Counted from the first letter of the stretch, positions 1 through 12,044 are shown. The stretch is 64,000 nt of DNA from Leptodontidium sp. MPI-SDFR-AT-0119 (GCA_020726505.1 JAHLEZ010000013.1:1178001-1242000), one strand, 5' to 3'. Translations and numbers: made by a program. The notes: a model not told the origin generated them from the letters alone.

Positions 1-131
1 CAGCCTCATACATCCCTAACTTACACACATACTGCCCTGGGAAGGGCGAGTATGCCAAATATGCCATTCCGGAACACCACCCAATGAACCCAAAACTCCT
101 TGCGATGCTCTTCCATATATCCATACAAGCT

Positions 132-683
132 TCATCGATGTCGGTCCTTGCTCAACTGTCCATCATCACTCTTCGGGAACCCTCCCACTCTCTCAGCCTT
201 CCTCATAACCTCCCTCCCCTTGTCTCCCTCCCGATCCGCTTGTGGTAAACCCCACCACTCCCGGTGGAATTTCTCCTGCTCTTTCTTCCTTGCCTCCTTC
301 GCCTCTCTATCTTTCTGCCTCTTTAGCCGTAACCCGAACCATTCTTCTCTTGCGGCGTCTTGTTCGGCTTGTGTTGCGTGCGCTATCATGCAGGTGTTCA
401 TCGCTCGATTCTGTGCTCTGCATTTGAATGGCGCTGTGAGGGTTCGACCTAAAGCACACTCCGCAAAAGCTAGATGGGTTCATCTTTAGCTTCGAGCATC
501 ATAACAAGAAGCTTGGAAGTACGCACATTTGATCTCCGCTGCGCAGTAGCCGCGTACCCGTGCATGGTATAGTTCTCGAACTTGAGCTTCCTGTCCTGAA
601 GATAATGGGAGTGGGTTTCGCGAGGGCATAGGTAATCGAGGCACTTCCTCTTCTTGTTGTATAGGAGGCGCCATGGCTGCCAT
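132..683 (-). CDS. Cmc1-like twin CX9C mitochondrial protein (COX assembly factor family)
   Basis: Two exons (683-527 and 469-132) join across a 57-bp GT..AG intron (470-526) to give about 164 residues. The splice restores two CX9C motifs in the pattern of the CHCH fold: YC-x9-C in the first helix and KC-x9-C in the second. This family is imported and oxidised by the Mia40 relay in the mitochondrial intermembrane space, and Cmc1 members help cytochrome c oxidase assembly. After the second CX9C the tail is highly charged (K/R/E-rich, probably a helix), longer than in yeast Cmc1. The N-terminus is proline-rich and has no clear presequence, as expected for Mia40 substrates. The start at 683 is the first ATG of the frame. 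It is divergent from UTP11, with 442 bp between the starts. The fold assignment is firm; the exact member (Cmc1 versus Cmc2 or another CHCH protein) is inferred. Confidence 0.8.
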
Positions 684-1125
684 TTAAATGCAGCGAGCTG
701 CGAAGGTTGAGACGTTCCTGGCTGGAGTGGGCTTCAAAATCGGATGTTTTGAGGTGAAGCTTCGAGGCTTTAGCTGCGGATGAAGCTGGTAGATTGGCAC
801 GTGATTACTAAATCCAAAGCCCTCAAAATTGCTCACAATGAGAGCAAAATGGACTCATCTACAGGAACTTCTGGAAGAGTTGGAATTTCTTTACATAGCC
901 CTTTGATATCCTGCAAAAGAGGTGTCCATCGAGCGTTATTCGAAGTCTTCAGTTGTCCCAAATGGGACTAGCCTCTCAGGCTCGGATTTTAGAAATTCCA
1001 TTCCATGAGGCTGAGAAAGTTCAAAGCTCGAAATTCTTCAAGAACCAAGATACCCCACACCACGTCGACTCCCAACGACCACATCTACAGCAATCGCGAG
1101 TGGCATACCATAAAATTGGCACGCG
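684..1125. promoter_or_regulatory. Divergent intergenic region, Cmc1-like / UTP11
   Basis: 442 bp separate two divergent start codons, so both promoters must lie here. I see no convincing TATA box or long repeat. Short ATG-started frames here (780-971, 953-1210) are not supported by protein-like composition; the second overlaps the true UTP11 start in another frame. Confidence 0.4.
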
Positions 1126-1901
1126 ATGTCTTCCATGCGCAATGCCGTCCAACGGCGGAATCACAAAGAGAGAGGCCAGCCAGAAGAACGCAAGAAATGG
1201 GGACTTTTAGAGAAGCACAAGGTACACTTCCTCTGCAACTCTCAGAAAAGCCAGTACTAATACCATCTCAGGATTACTCTGCTCGCGCGCGCGATTTCAA
1301 TGACAAGAAGAAGAAGCTCAAGGCCATGAAACAAAAGATCCTCGACAAAAATCCAGATGAATTCTACTTCGGCATGATGTCCCGCAAGGGCCCTGCGACA
1401 ACAGGAAAGAATCGAACGGGAACGGTCAATGGCGATAGAGGCAATGAGGCGCTGAGTCAAGAAGCCGTGAGGTTGTTTAAGACGCAGGATCTGGGCTATG
1501 TGCGGACGATGCGGAATAAGGCCCTGAAAGATGTCGAGGAGCTGGAGAGGAGGGCTGTAGGAATTAAGGGTGCTGGGAAGAAAGTTGTGTTCGTGGATGA
1601 TGAGGAAGAGCAGCGTAGGAAAGTGGAGGGAGCAGATATGGATATGGACGACGAGGAGGACTCAGAGGGCGAGGAGGAGTTAGAATCTGACGATATCGAA
1701 GCGAAAAACTTCCGGAGAATGCAACAAAAGGAAGCGGACAAGCTAGAGACCCGACTGAGCATGGCGCGCGAACGATTAGACGTTCTGACCAAGACGGAAC
1801 AGGCGTTGGAGTTACAACGAGCGAGGATGGCGAAATCACCAACGGTGGGAGGAGTTACGAAGAAAGGAGTCAAGTTCAAGGTGCGACAACGCAAGAGATA
1901 A
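1126..1901 (+). CDS. utp11: U3 snoRNA-associated protein Utp11 (SSU processome)
   Basis: Exon 1 (1126-1221) encodes MSSMRNAVQRRNHKERGQ and continues to a basic EERKKWGLLEKHK stretch. A 50-bp intron (1222-1271) then joins it to DYSARARDFNDKKKKLKA and KNPDEFYFGMM, giving about 241 residues, close to the yeast length (~250). These blocks are the hallmark of Utp11, a nucleolar component of the 90S/SSU processome needed for 18S rRNA maturation with U3 snoRNA. A long acidic stretch (DDEE/EEEL) follows, then a coiled-coil-like charged region and a basic C-terminus ending RQRKR. I chose the start inside a longer open frame (which opens at 1005) because only this frame plus the intron gives the conserved N-terminus. 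The gene is convergent with the next gene, about 195 bp between stop codons. Confidence 0.93.
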
Positions 1902-2096
1902 AATGGTATTAATTGGTCATCAGAACATGTCGAAAAGTGCATGCTTGATCTTGTATGCGACCATTGCGCGCCTCGAACACCGGGAGATCTTCCTCCCAGA
2001 CCGCCCAGCGAGATTATATCGAGGAAGAGAAAACCTGTCCATCCTCCCCTTCCCACCCCCAGCCCCTTCTTTCCTGAACGCCATCCCAAAATCCTT

Positions 2097-3836
2097 TCAT
2101 ACAGACGATTTCTTACTCCTTGTCAGACACCTGCTGATGAAGATTATGATCTTGGCCAGCGCCTTGAAAAACATCGTTATACTCCACACCAAACACTTGA
2201 TCAGCATCCAGATCAAGCCTAAGCATCCCGGAACCTTCTCTTCTTTCTGCCTCTTCTTCTCGTCCTTGACACTATTCTGGCTTTCGAGATCCAGTTCGAA
2301 TTCTTCCATCTTCACTTCCTTCTTACTCTCTTTCTCCTTCTTCTCTTTGCCTTTCCCCTTGCCTTTGATCGTCCATGAAGAGGATTGCCGATCTGGCGAC
2401 ATGGGCGACCCCGGCGCAATTGAAGGGGGGGCTTCAAATCTCTCGACATTCCTCGTCTTCTCCTCCGTTACAGCTACTAACATGATAGCACAAATCGCAA
2501 CATCAACGATATAGAAGCAATCGATTCGTGCTGCCACGGCGGTATCGATTTCCAGGTATCCGGACCCAGAGCCATCGCGTACTAAGCGGACGATGTTATG
2601 TGGCAGTTCAGCGTGCTCGAGCGTGTACTCTACGCGGGACCAAGCTGGAGATGAGTGGATGGAGACGACGAATGGCGTGGAGATTGCTGGGTGTACGAGG
2701 TAGTATTTTCTGCTGTCCTCGTCCCAGACCAGACGTCCGCATTCTCGCTCGGCTGCTGCAATGACTTGTTCGCTGTCTGCCCGATTCGATTTGTTTGCGA
2801 GGTCGATGACCATATCTGAAGCGGCACGGGGGTAGAGGAGGGCTACAAGTCCATCGTTCGGTGGTAGCCGACGTGCAGTCTCTTCGAGTGTGGTGCTCAT
2901 GACTTCTGATCCTGGGTTTGGCTTTGACGACGAGCCGAGTTTAGGCGAGCCGGTGCCTTTGGGGTGTTTGTTTGGGTCGTGACGCAGCATTGTCATCTGT
3001 GCTGAGGTAGAGGTGGGGATGAGACGGAGGGTATAGAAAGGCTGTGTTGCTGATGAGAGGGTGTGGACCGGTTCATCGACATCGCTTGTCATCTTCAAGC
3101 AAAACCTACGTCCTTCTGAAGACGAAACTCTCCAGCCGTTGACAACCTTCCAGAACTCCTTAAGCTCGTCGTTCGACGAAGGCTCAAGTATTGTCTCATC
3201 TTGCACTCCTTTGGGAAATCGTCCGGGTGCTATTCCTACTGGCATTGGACTTTGCAGTCCCGTCATGCTTCGCTCGCTGATGCTTGGGGAGTATGGCCGT
3301 CGGTTAATGACTGTGGTTGGAATGTGTGTGGGACTTGTTTGTGTTGGGAAGTACGCTTGATGTTCCAGCGCGATTTGAGGATTGTATCTTGGGAAGAGGG
3401 ATCGTATTACAGGTTGCTCGCCCCTCTGCGGGGAACTATTTGCTGCAGCCTTCGCATTGGAGTTATTCGAAGAGTTGCTGTTGCTTCGGACAAGCGTAGG
3501 AGCTTCGGAGAAGGAGGTGTGTGATCGAGGAATATCTGAACCGAAGTGTGCTTGTGGAGGGGTAGTGATAGGCGAAGCCTGGTCGAATTGAGGGGTCTGT
3601 CTCCCATTTCCATTCTGAGGAGTTTGTCGACCTTCTAATGCTGACTGACGGCCATCGAGAGCCGATTGCCGTCCATCTGTTCCAAAGGCCGGAGACTCTG
3701 ATCTCTCCAAGGAGGATTCGGGCGACTGGGGGGTAACAGCATGTCGACGTACACTCGGTTTCCTTGATGGATTCGTCTTCTCCTTTGGCTGGGGAGGGAA
3801 CAACTTCAGTCCCATGTTCACGGGCTTATCAGGCAT
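2097..3836 (-). CDS. Conserved ascomycete protein with disordered N-terminus and hydrophobic C-terminus
   Basis: A single 579-residue open frame with no intron needed. It opens with MPDKPVNMGLKLFPP. Residues ~20-230 are Ser/Pro/Gln-rich and disordered, with a short degenerate repeat (DGRQSAL, EGRQTPQ, GRQTPQ). The middle (~225-470) looks globular. A hydrophobic stretch around residues 450-470 (IDCFYIVDVAICAIMLVAV) and a strongly hydrophobic segment near the C-terminus followed by basic residues suggest membrane association. Between them lies a K/E-rich linker. I recall this family carrying an 'acetylserotonin methyltransferase-like' label in fungal annotations, but I see no SAM-dependent methyltransferase motif, so I do not adopt that function. 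Function is unknown. Confidence 0.72.
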   Translation of the reverse strand: MPDKPVNMGLKLFPPQPKEKTNPSRKPSVRRHAVTPQSPESSLERSESPAFGTDGRQSALDGRQSALEGRQTPQNGNGRQTPQFDQASPITTPPQAHFGSDIPRSHTSFSEAPTLVRSNSNSSNNSNAKAAANSSPQRGEQPVIRSLFPRYNPQIALEHQAYFPTQTSPTHIPTTVINRRPYSPSISERSMTGLQSPMPVGIAPGRFPKGVQDETILEPSSNDELKEFWKVVNGWRVSSSEGRRFCLKMTSDVDEPVHTLSSATQPFYTLRLIPTSTSAQMTMLRHDPNKHPKGTGSPKLGSSSKPNPGSEVMSTTLEETARRLPPNDGLVALLYPRAASDMVIDLANKSNRADSEQVIAAAERECGRLVWDEDSRKYYLVHPAISTPFVVSIHSSPAWSRVEYTLEHAELPHNIVRLVRDGSGSGYLEIDTAVAARIDCFYIVDVAICAIMLVAVTEEKTRNVERFEAPPSIAPGSPMSPDRQSSSWTIKGKGKGKEKKEKESKKEVKMEEFELDLESQNSVKDEKKRQKEEKVPGCLGLIWMLIKCLVWSITMFFKALAKIIIFISRCLTRSKKSSV

Positions 3837-5162
3837 CTTGAAGATGATGAACGAGTATTCCAGATACTACCTCGAATTCCTCAAGCACGATCAAGTAGTT
3901 GAGATAGATACAAAGGGACCAGCTCCGTACGTTTGAGGCCATGGTACCCGGCTAGGAGGCACCCTCAAGCTGTTATACAATTTTCCCAATTCTGACCGAT
4001 TGCTGCACACCTCCCCCAGCCGATAATAGCAAGCGCCTATGGTCCGATTTCGACATGTACGTCTGATTGCGATAGTGCGGGAGGGTCTAGAAATAGATTT
4101 GTCCCAGCGAGTCACGGTCTTTGACCCTGGGGGAAATCCATGTCAGCGGCAGGATGCAGTGTGATGAGACCGCTGATTGGTGAGGGCGGGACAGCAAACG
4201 CTCTTTTCGCGGACCCTTGGCTCCTGGGAAGCGCTGCCGACTGAGTGGCTGGAAACTGTATCATGTGACCTATCATCTTGGAACTTCATTTGTCCGTTCG
4301 TCCTTTTCGCGACTTGATCGCGAGGTTCGTATATTTGCCCAGGCGCGTCGCGTGTATCCTTGATGGATGTGGATGTGGTGGTCTCTCCGCTCTCTTCTGA
4401 TTTGACTTACGGACCGCCCCGAGCAGCCGCATATTCAGACACTCTGGCTTGCATAGGTACCATGTGTACAAGAAGAAGATTCTTCTAATAAGAGTATCTT
4501 TCACCTCTGTTGAAATAAGCCTCGCGTTCGTATTGTCTTACTACTGCTGTGCTTACCGTCAGCTTTACTGTACTTATCAAGTATCTTCCGCGTCCGTGCC
4601 AATCCATCTGCGCTGTCAATTTCCATCTTCCCCAGCAAGTCACAACCACGCTCAACTCCACCTACCCACCTACCCACATTCATCACAACCATCACACAGG
4701 CAAGCGACAGGCGCAAAACCATCGCATCTGTGACATCCCCCAACAATAATCCCACGATGTCATGTGTCCCTGCATCAGCAGCACCAGCCTTCCCTTTTCC
4801 AGCATCCCAATTGTCGGTGAACGCTCAAAAAGTGGGTATCTCAACACTGCCAGCACGAAACGTGGGAACGTTTTTCTGCAGCATGCCCGGATTGTCCAAT
4901 CATACCCCTGGCTTGCAGCATTTCTTCAGTCTAAGTCCGTCTAGGTCTTGTTGTCACACGCTGGTGATGTACTGGAATTGGCTGGCTCTTTGTATAAAAG
5001 TTGTCTTTGTCGCTGATTTCCTTTGCCTCACTTGAGATGTTGCGGGATTTTGAAAAGTTTACCTTGCTTTTTTGTTTATGCGCTCGATAGATACCCTCTT
5101 GTTTTTATTTCGGTCTGTCTCATCGCATCTCTTTTAAATTAATTTAAAGATCGGTATATATC
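3837..5162. other. Intergenic region with no supported gene (1.3 kb)
   Basis: This stretch separates divergent starts at 3836 (-) and 5163 (+). The longest frames (for example 4449-4755 on both strands) are compositionally like shadows or C-rich untranslated sequence. A pyrimidine/CA-rich patch lies near 4610-4750, typical of fungal 5' leader DNA. No RNA gene or repeat was recognised. Confidence 0.4.
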
Positions 5163-6273
5163 ATGGGCAGGCCCTCCTCCTCCCTGGCTCAAAGCGGCCT
5201 CCACGACTCCAGAAATACGTCACATGTCCGGAGTGTATTATCGGACATATTTTTGCTCCCCAACCCCGCTCTCGTTTTCATAGTTTGGTGTCCTACAGGT
5301 AGGTGATCATTATTTCTCAGATACAGACTTGACTCGAACGATTTCTCATGCATTGCTAGTCTGGACTACATGTCTCGCATGCCATGCCTCAGGGAAACCG
5401 ATTCAAGCCGTGGACATTTCTATTCTGCTGCTCAAGGATTTTGTCATCGTTGCATCAATTTACTCCTCGTACTGTGCGCTCAAGTAAGTTCACGTTTTCA
5501 TCTTCAGAACCTGCACTAATGTTTTACAGTAATTTAATCAACGGAAGTCCTGATGAGGACCCGCCTCGAACACCATGGCGGACGGGCTTTCTTTTCCTCG
5601 TCTATCTATGCCGAATCCTTGGAAGTTTTGTTGGAATATACTACCTCCAAGGACAGGGCTTCCTGCGACTCTGGCTTCCATGCTGCATCGAGAGCTCAAT
5701 CTACCCACTCGTCAAGCGAATCAAGGCTTTGAGACAATTGGTTCTAGCGGCATCAGTTGGATCCGTGCTTCTCCCAGCATGGATAAGTAGTGGCGGAAAG
5801 CTGGAATGGAGAGAAGATATAATCCTCATCGGACTATTCACGATGTTCTGGATCATCTACATCGACATCCTCCACAAAGCCATGGTACATGCCCCTCTCC
5901 CCATTCGATATACTTTTATGTTTCATCTAACCACACCCCACTACAGGATAGTACCCACTCCGCCCTCGCATCCACTCACTACCTCTCCCCCTCCCCAACC
6001 ACCCATCTCACACTCACTCTTCTATCCCTCCTTCAACTCACCACCCTCTCCATCTACAGCTACCAGACCAACAAATCACCTCATTTCTGGATCTTGGGTG
6101 TTGGGGTCTGGATAGTGAATAATGTCTGGCATATCTCGGACCTGAGAAATGTCGATTGGCTGTGGAATGAGATGAGTGGAAGGGTGGCAGTTCAGAGGAA
6201 TATCTGGTTGGGGCTTTGGCTGTGTGGAGCTGAGATGTGTGAGCTTTGGGTCGGAGGTGGGTTGGTTTTCTGA
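5163..6273 (+). CDS. Unrecognised polytopic membrane protein
   Basis: Four exons (5163-5298, 5360-5483, 5530-5884, 5947-6273) join in frame across introns of 61, 46 and 62 bp to give 313 residues. All splice sites are GT..AG and all phases agree. The protein has several hydrophobic segments compatible with membrane spans: a SDIFLLPNPALVFIVW stretch, DISILLLKDFVIVASIY, TGFLFLVYLCRILGSFVGIY, a pair in the LVLAASVGSVLLPAW / ILIGLFTMFWIIYIDIL region, and helices in the last exon. A conserved-looking NNVWHISDLRNVDWLW motif lies near the C-terminus. I do not recognise the family. The start ATG at 5163 is the first in the joined frame; an intron-less frame opening at 5384 is a shadow of exon 2. Confidence 0.7.
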
Positions 6274-7531
6274 TAGGGAGGGGTAGGGTTAGGGGTAGTG
6301 ATGAAGTACTGTACTTCGAAGTAGGCAGCATAGGTTGGAGGTAGGTAGACATCACCAGAGTGAAGGGGGCATTAAATGGAATAATGCCACTTCTACTAAT
6401 TAATCCTCATACCGATCGATACCTAATACCCACATATTCCCTTGTCCGGGAGTGAGTTGGTGATAGTGAAAGAATCAACTGATAAATTATTCATGGTGAA
6501 TTTGTTTGACTGTTTACCACATTTACATCTCAAATCCCCACAGATCCACAGCCACATCTACGGAGTCGGGTACGGAACATTCCATTCCATTCCATTCCCC
6601 CTCCTATCTCATCCCATCTCATCCCATCTTATCTCCATCTCCATGTAAGGGCAACACCACAGCAGCAAGGCTGACGAGGCTCTCCTGGCAATTTCCCCAC
6701 ATTCACCCGAAGAGCAGCCACCCGCCCGCGCACATGACATGGATGATGGGCCTGTACCTCTTCGTGATAGGCTGGGCAGGGTTCATGCGGGGAGTGGTGG
6801 ATCCCCCGATTACATTAGCCTTAAAGCTTGATAGGTAGCAGCTTCCTGAACGGGCAATTAGCTTCCTTTAAGTGTCTATCGACCTATCTGCATCCATGCC
6901 AAAGTGGAAAAAAAGAAGAGATGAACAATCGATTTGTGTCCACGGCCGATCCGATATACTTCAGCTGTTTGAAATTTCAAGGTGACAGACAAGATAAGAG
7001 GGCTTCGGGATATCCGGCTTTGAGGTTGATTGATTGATTGATTGACTTTCTACAGAACAATTGATAATCTCGGTCTCTCGGTTCTTGATATTCTCCTTCG
7101 GCCTTTCACTCTTAGTTCTACTGGGTAAGATACCTAGTACTTACCTATGTACCTATCGGTACTTTTCCATGTTATGACGTGCTCACCAGCCAGCCTTGCC
7201 TTGCCCTGCTTGCTTGCTCCGATCGACAGTCTTCTAATTCTTACATAAATCCGATCCCCTCCCCTCCCTCCTACCTACCTACCTACCCTGCCTGACCCCA
7301 AGTTGCCCAAGCCAGGGACTCCACTAAGGTACATTTGCCAGTGGTTTGTACTTACTTACTAGGTAACTAATCAGCGGGCCCATCCCATCCCATCCCACTG
7401 TCCTTCTCAAAACAAAAAGGCCGCGATCCCCTCCTTTCTCTCGTTCTTTTCCTTTTCCTTTTCCTTTCCTCTTCCCTTCCATCCTGTCGTTCGTCAGGTC
7501 ACTGCCAGCCCTGCCCAGGCCTTTCGTCAAG
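6274..7531. other. Intergenic region upstream of the gamma-glutamyltransferase gene
   Basis: 1.26 kb between the membrane-protein stop and the GGT start. It holds short simple repeats: a TTGA/GATT tetranucleotide run near 7024-7045, CCTACC repeats near 7270-7290, and pyrimidine-rich tracts (TTTTCC/CCCATCC) at ~7380-7470 just before the GGT start, as is common in fungal promoters. No coding exon is supported. Confidence 0.4.
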
Positions 7532-9453
7532 ATGCTCTTCTTAAACACCCTCCTCGTCGGCCTCGCCGCTCACCTTGCATCTGCACACCCCAAGAACACA
7601 GATGCAAAACTCGGTGCTGTTGCATCAGAGAGCGCAGTCTGCTCGAAGATTGGAACAGACATCTTAAAGAGTGGTGGAAATGCCGCTGATGCTGTAAGTC
7701 ATGTCACTTCCGGACTTTGGGACTTTGAATTGATTAAAGCTAACATCCCCAGATCGTAGCCACACAATTCTGTGTTGGTGTCATTGGGATGTATCATTCG
7801 GGTCTTGGAGGTGGTGGTTTTGCCACCGTCCGATCCAAGAAGGGGGAATACGAATTCATAGACTTCCGAGAAATGGCCCCAGCTGCTGCTTTCGAAACCA
7901 TGTACTCGCCTCCTCTGTCAAATTCCACTTACTCCCTCTACGGGGGCTTGGCAAGTGGTGTCCCTGGTGAAGTTCGCGGACTCGAATACATCCACAAGAA
8001 ATACGGTTCCTTGCCGTGGAAGAAGGTCATCATGCCATCTGTCAAAGTCGCTAGATATGGATTCCCAGTCACTGAGGATCTGGTTCGGTACATGGGTTCA
8101 AGTACTTTCATGGTTACCGACAAGACTTGGGCTATTGATTTTGCGCCAAATGGAACCAGACTTGGCTTGGGTGATACAATGACTCGAAAGCGTTATGCGG
8201 ATGCTCTTGAGTGTATTGCGAATGAGGGACCTGAAGCATACTACCACGGATGGATTGCGGCTTCTACTATCAAGGCCTTACAGGCGTCTAATGGGACCAT
8301 GACCCTTTCTGATCTGGCGAATTATACTGCACAGATCAGACCAACTTCGAATATCACTTACAGAGGCTTCAAGGTGGGTTTCCCCATTTTCTCCTCCTCC
8401 CCGTGCATGTCCTGATTCACATGTCTGGAGTCGGCTTGACAACTTCGAGCCTTACTTTAAATTCAGTTACTGACTCTCTTCAAAGATCAACACAGGCAGC
8501 GCCCCATCCAGCGGAGCTGTAGTTTCCAGCGTCATGAAAATAATTGAAGGATACGACATGTCAACTCCATCAAACCTGAACCTCTCAGTACACTACCTCG
8601 ACGAAGCCATGCGATTCGCTTACGGTCAACGAACTCTACTCGGAGATCCTGCTTTCCTTTCCAACATCACCACCTACCAAAGAGCAATGTATTCCGAGGC
8701 CACCGCTGCCGAAGTGAGAAGTCTCATTCAACCAGATCGTACATTGAATGTCACAGCCTACAACCCATCAGGATATGAGATTCTAACAGATGATGGAACT
8801 TCTGCTAGTGTTGCTTCTGACAAGAGTGGTTTGACCATCGCCTTGACTTCAACCATCAACACCATTTTCGGTAGCAGACTCATGATCCCAGAGACTGGCA
8901 TCATCATGAATAACGAAATGAATGGTAGGACTTTCCACCTCTGCATTCGAAAAAAAAACAACCTAACTAACAACACGTAGATTTCAGTATCCCAAACACC
9001 ACCAACGCATTCGGATTCATCCCCAGCGAAGCCAACTTCATCCGACCCTTCAAAAGACCTCTCTCCTCAATCTCGCCCACAATAGTCGAACGCGCCGACG
9101 GCAGCGTGTACATTTCCCACGCTTCGGCAGGTGGATCTCGCATCATCACCGAAATCATCCAGCATCTCTGGCACACCCTCGACCAAAACATGACATCCGC
9201 CCAAGCCCTCGCCGAGCCCCGCATGCACGATCAACTCTCACCCAACACCGTCTCTTTCGAATACGCGAGCGAGTTCCAGGGTATCAAGGGGTTCAACAAC
9301 GAAACCACCGCCTTTTTGGCAAGTCTCGGTGCGAGCGTCAGTTTTGTCGCGCCTGGGAGTACGACAGCTCAGGCTCTCAGGATACTGAAGAATGGTACTT
9401 TTGAGGCGGCTGGTGAACCTAGACAGTTGAACAGTGCTGGATATGCCGTTTAG
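7532..9453 (+). CDS. Gamma-glutamyltransferase (glutathione hydrolase), secreted
   Basis: Four exons (7532-7693, 7753-8373, 8486-8924, 8981-9453) give 564 residues. The N-terminus MLFLNTLLVGLAAHLASA is a signal peptide. The body carries the GGT family blocks: ILKSGGNAADA, HSGLGGGGF, ASGVPGEVRGLE and, after the third exon junction, APSSGAVVSS. The self-processing site with the catalytic threonine is at DDGTSASVAS, followed by LTSTINTIFGSRLMIPETG. The enzyme cleaves the gamma-glutamyl bond of glutathione and transfers or hydrolyses the glutamyl group. The signal peptide and many NxS/T sites point to secretion or a vacuolar route. Introns are 59, 112 and 56 bp with GT..AG ends. All catalytic blocks are intact. 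Confidence 0.93.
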
Positions 9454-9833
9454 GGGTATATCTTGCTAGTCTATTGCCTTTCACGAGGGATGAATTCATG
9501 AGATACCTGATGAGCATTTGGGGGTATCGTGGCTGATATCCCTGGTAGATAGCCAGATTTACATTATTTGCAGCACTTCTGAAACATAATAGTCATTTCA
9601 ATGCGTGATCCGTTCGTTTGATTTACTTTTCTTCGATGTGAGAATTCTAATGTTACACTGATGTTCGAAACTCGCCGCTGACAAAATGTAAGCGAATGAG
9701 CAAAGTATGTCAACACGTTCCAACAAGCTAGGTTTTCAAGTCCCGAATCTGCCAAAAGTACAATTGTTTCCCATATACCTTACCCTAACACTCTGAAGAG
9801 TCCAATCTAGAATATCTCGCTCATTTATTTCGG
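9454..9833. other. Short convergent intergenic region
   Basis: 380 bp between the stop codons of two convergent genes. It should contain both 3' UTRs and poly(A) sites. Nothing else is visible. Confidence 0.4.
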
Positions 9834-11365
9834 TCACAGCTTCCCTTTCAAACCCTCCACCCACTCCCCCGCCCTCCTCTCCCTCTCCTCATTTCCCAAG
9901 GCCCTCCACTCCCTCGTAGGCTTCCATTCCCTCTCCTTCCACCCCGCCAGTTCCTCACCAATCCACCTCGCCGCTCTCTCCGCACAAACCCCCGGCTGTT
10001 CCAACGGCAACAAATGGCCCGTCCCTTTTACAGTCTCAACATCAACCCTTTTCCTCTCCATCCCCCTCCTCAAAAAGAACCCATCACTCCCGATCCTCTC
10101 CTTCCACGCCTCCTTCATCTTAGGCAACGAGCTCCCCGGTTTCTCACCACATAGAACCAACATCCTCGTACTCATCATCGGCATAAACCTCCATATCTGC
10201 GGCGGTCCCCTCACGAAAATCACACCCTTCCCATTCCCCTTTTCCGTCATCCTCCCTTTTCCCACACCCTTCTCCATCATCGCCTTCCCAATCTTCACAT
10301 CCTCATCCTCCTCCTCCCTCACAGAAGAAAACACATACCCAAACCGCACATACATACTCAACTCCTGCTCCCTCCGCCAACACAACCTCACTCTCCCATC
10401 AGGCTTCTGCCCATCCACAGCCTCAATCGCGAACTCATTCCACCTCCTCCTAACCCTCGCATCCCACTCCCTCCACGCCCCCTCACACCATCTCTCCGCC
10501 TCCCTTCTACTCCCCCACTCCCTCGTCCTCCTAACAGCAAACCTCACCAACCGCCCGGCACTTACCGTCTCCGCATCCGGCACGAGGATAGGATCCATCA
10601 GTACCAGTCCCGCAAATAGCGTAGGGTGATACACAGACACCATAGCGAGTTGAGACGCTCCTATCGAGTGACCGATTCCTATGATTGGCTGCAGGATCTC
10701 GGAACGGAAGACGTTGAGGAGATGCAAGATATCCCTGGTGTGGTCGAAGACGGAGACGGGGTCGTGGATTAACGAGGGGTTGATGTGTGTGTTGGAGCCG
10801 CTGTTGGAGACGGATGGGACCCAGATTGAGCGGATGCGGATGGAGGATTTGGAGAGGGCGTGGTAGAGGTCTTCCCAGAATGGTTCGTAGAGTTCCTGTT
10901 TAGGGGAGGGGGTTAGCTTGAATATTCATTCGGATATAGATATCTCATCTCATCTCGTCTCGTCTAGTCTCATTTTGACAAATTCCTCTCACTTAACACC
11001 CTCAAAAATGGACTCTACCAGAAGTCGGAAAGTTTATACAAATATCCAGTTCCCCAATGAAAACAAACGATCTCCCACCGCATCTCATCTCATCTCATCT
11101 CGTCTTCCACCCCCTCCCAAGAAACAAAAGTCAAACAAAACAAAATAAACCATACCTTCAAAAACCCATTCCCACAACCCCCCACAATCGTAACATCTCC
11201 CTCCTTGGGATCCTGATTCTCAACCGGAATATACTGCTTAACACTCATCCGCCACGTCTCCTGCTCCTGCCCGCTCGTCGTCGTCGTGAGATCTTCCCGG
11301 ATATGCGAGCAGGGTATGACATGTTCCCTGATTATGAAAGGGGTTCTGCTTTTTTCTGATGCCAT
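9834..11365 (-). CDS. Alpha/beta-hydrolase fold protein (Lpx1-like)
   Basis: Exon 1 (11365-11156, starting MASEKSRTPFIIREHVIPCS) joins exon 2 (10895-9834) across a 260-bp intron with GTATGG..ACAG ends, giving 423 residues. The nucleophile elbow GIGHSIGASQ carries the Ser. Downstream FAGLVLMDPILVP and a late GTGHLLPLEQPG His block complete a Ser-Asp-His type arrangement. A VTIVGGCGNGFLK block in exon 1 sits where the oxyanion-hole strand occurs in this family. The closest families known to me are yeast peroxisomal Lpx1 and fungal peroxisomal hydrolases of secondary metabolism. The C-terminus ends GKL, which is only a weak PTS1 match, so peroxisomal location is uncertain. The substrate cannot be told from sequence. 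Confidence 0.78.
10896..11155 (-). other. Unusually long intron with CATCT-type simple repeats
   Basis: This 260-bp intron is several times longer than most others here. It contains two clusters of CATCT/CGTCT pentamers (10938-10965 and 11081-11105). The flanking exons join in phase 0 and both ends are canonical. Confidence 0.6.
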
Positions 11366-12044
11366 TCTTTTCTTTGGGAAATCGGGGGAGGAAGTACTGT
11401 ACAGTGAGATTGGTTGGCTGGTTTTGAGATGTTCACTGTATGTATATAAGGAAATGCTGATGCGGGGGGTTTCGTTGTGTGTGCTCTTTTCTTGATGAGA
11501 TGAGGTGAAACGAGATGAGGTCAAAGAGCAGGTTATACAAACTCTATTGCGCAGAGGGAATGGATATCCTTCCACCACTGGTGCCTTTCCACGTTATGAT
11601 TCTTGTATTCAAAGCAGTCTGGGGAAAAGAATGAACGTACCTACACTATACTGGTGAATGGAAATCACTATGCACGAACTCCTTCCTCAACTTGAAGTAT
11701 TTTACGGAGTGCTGTACGCACAGTCCATCTCTCTTCGCCGCAACTAGGCATTATTGGCTCTTTCTTTGGCCCAGAGAACCTACCCCCGCACTACTAGGTG
11801 CCTACTTTCAGGGGCGGCACATGTCCCTCCTTCTCGTTCAGCCAAAGGAGAGCGAGCTGCTTAATGAACACCAAGGTTAAGATACCCTCTTCTTCTTCAA
11901 CAGACATTGATAATACCACTCAAACGCACCTACTAACCCACTCTGAAAATCATAACCGCCGTTTTCATTATCATACACCAAGGTCTATTATGCATACAAC
12001 CCCAGCATTCATTTCCACCCATTATCAATCCAACCTCCATTCCC
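11366..12044. other. Intergenic region
   Basis: 679 bp between the hydrolase start and the GH72 stop. No coding signal on either strand beyond short shadow frames. Confidence 0.4.
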
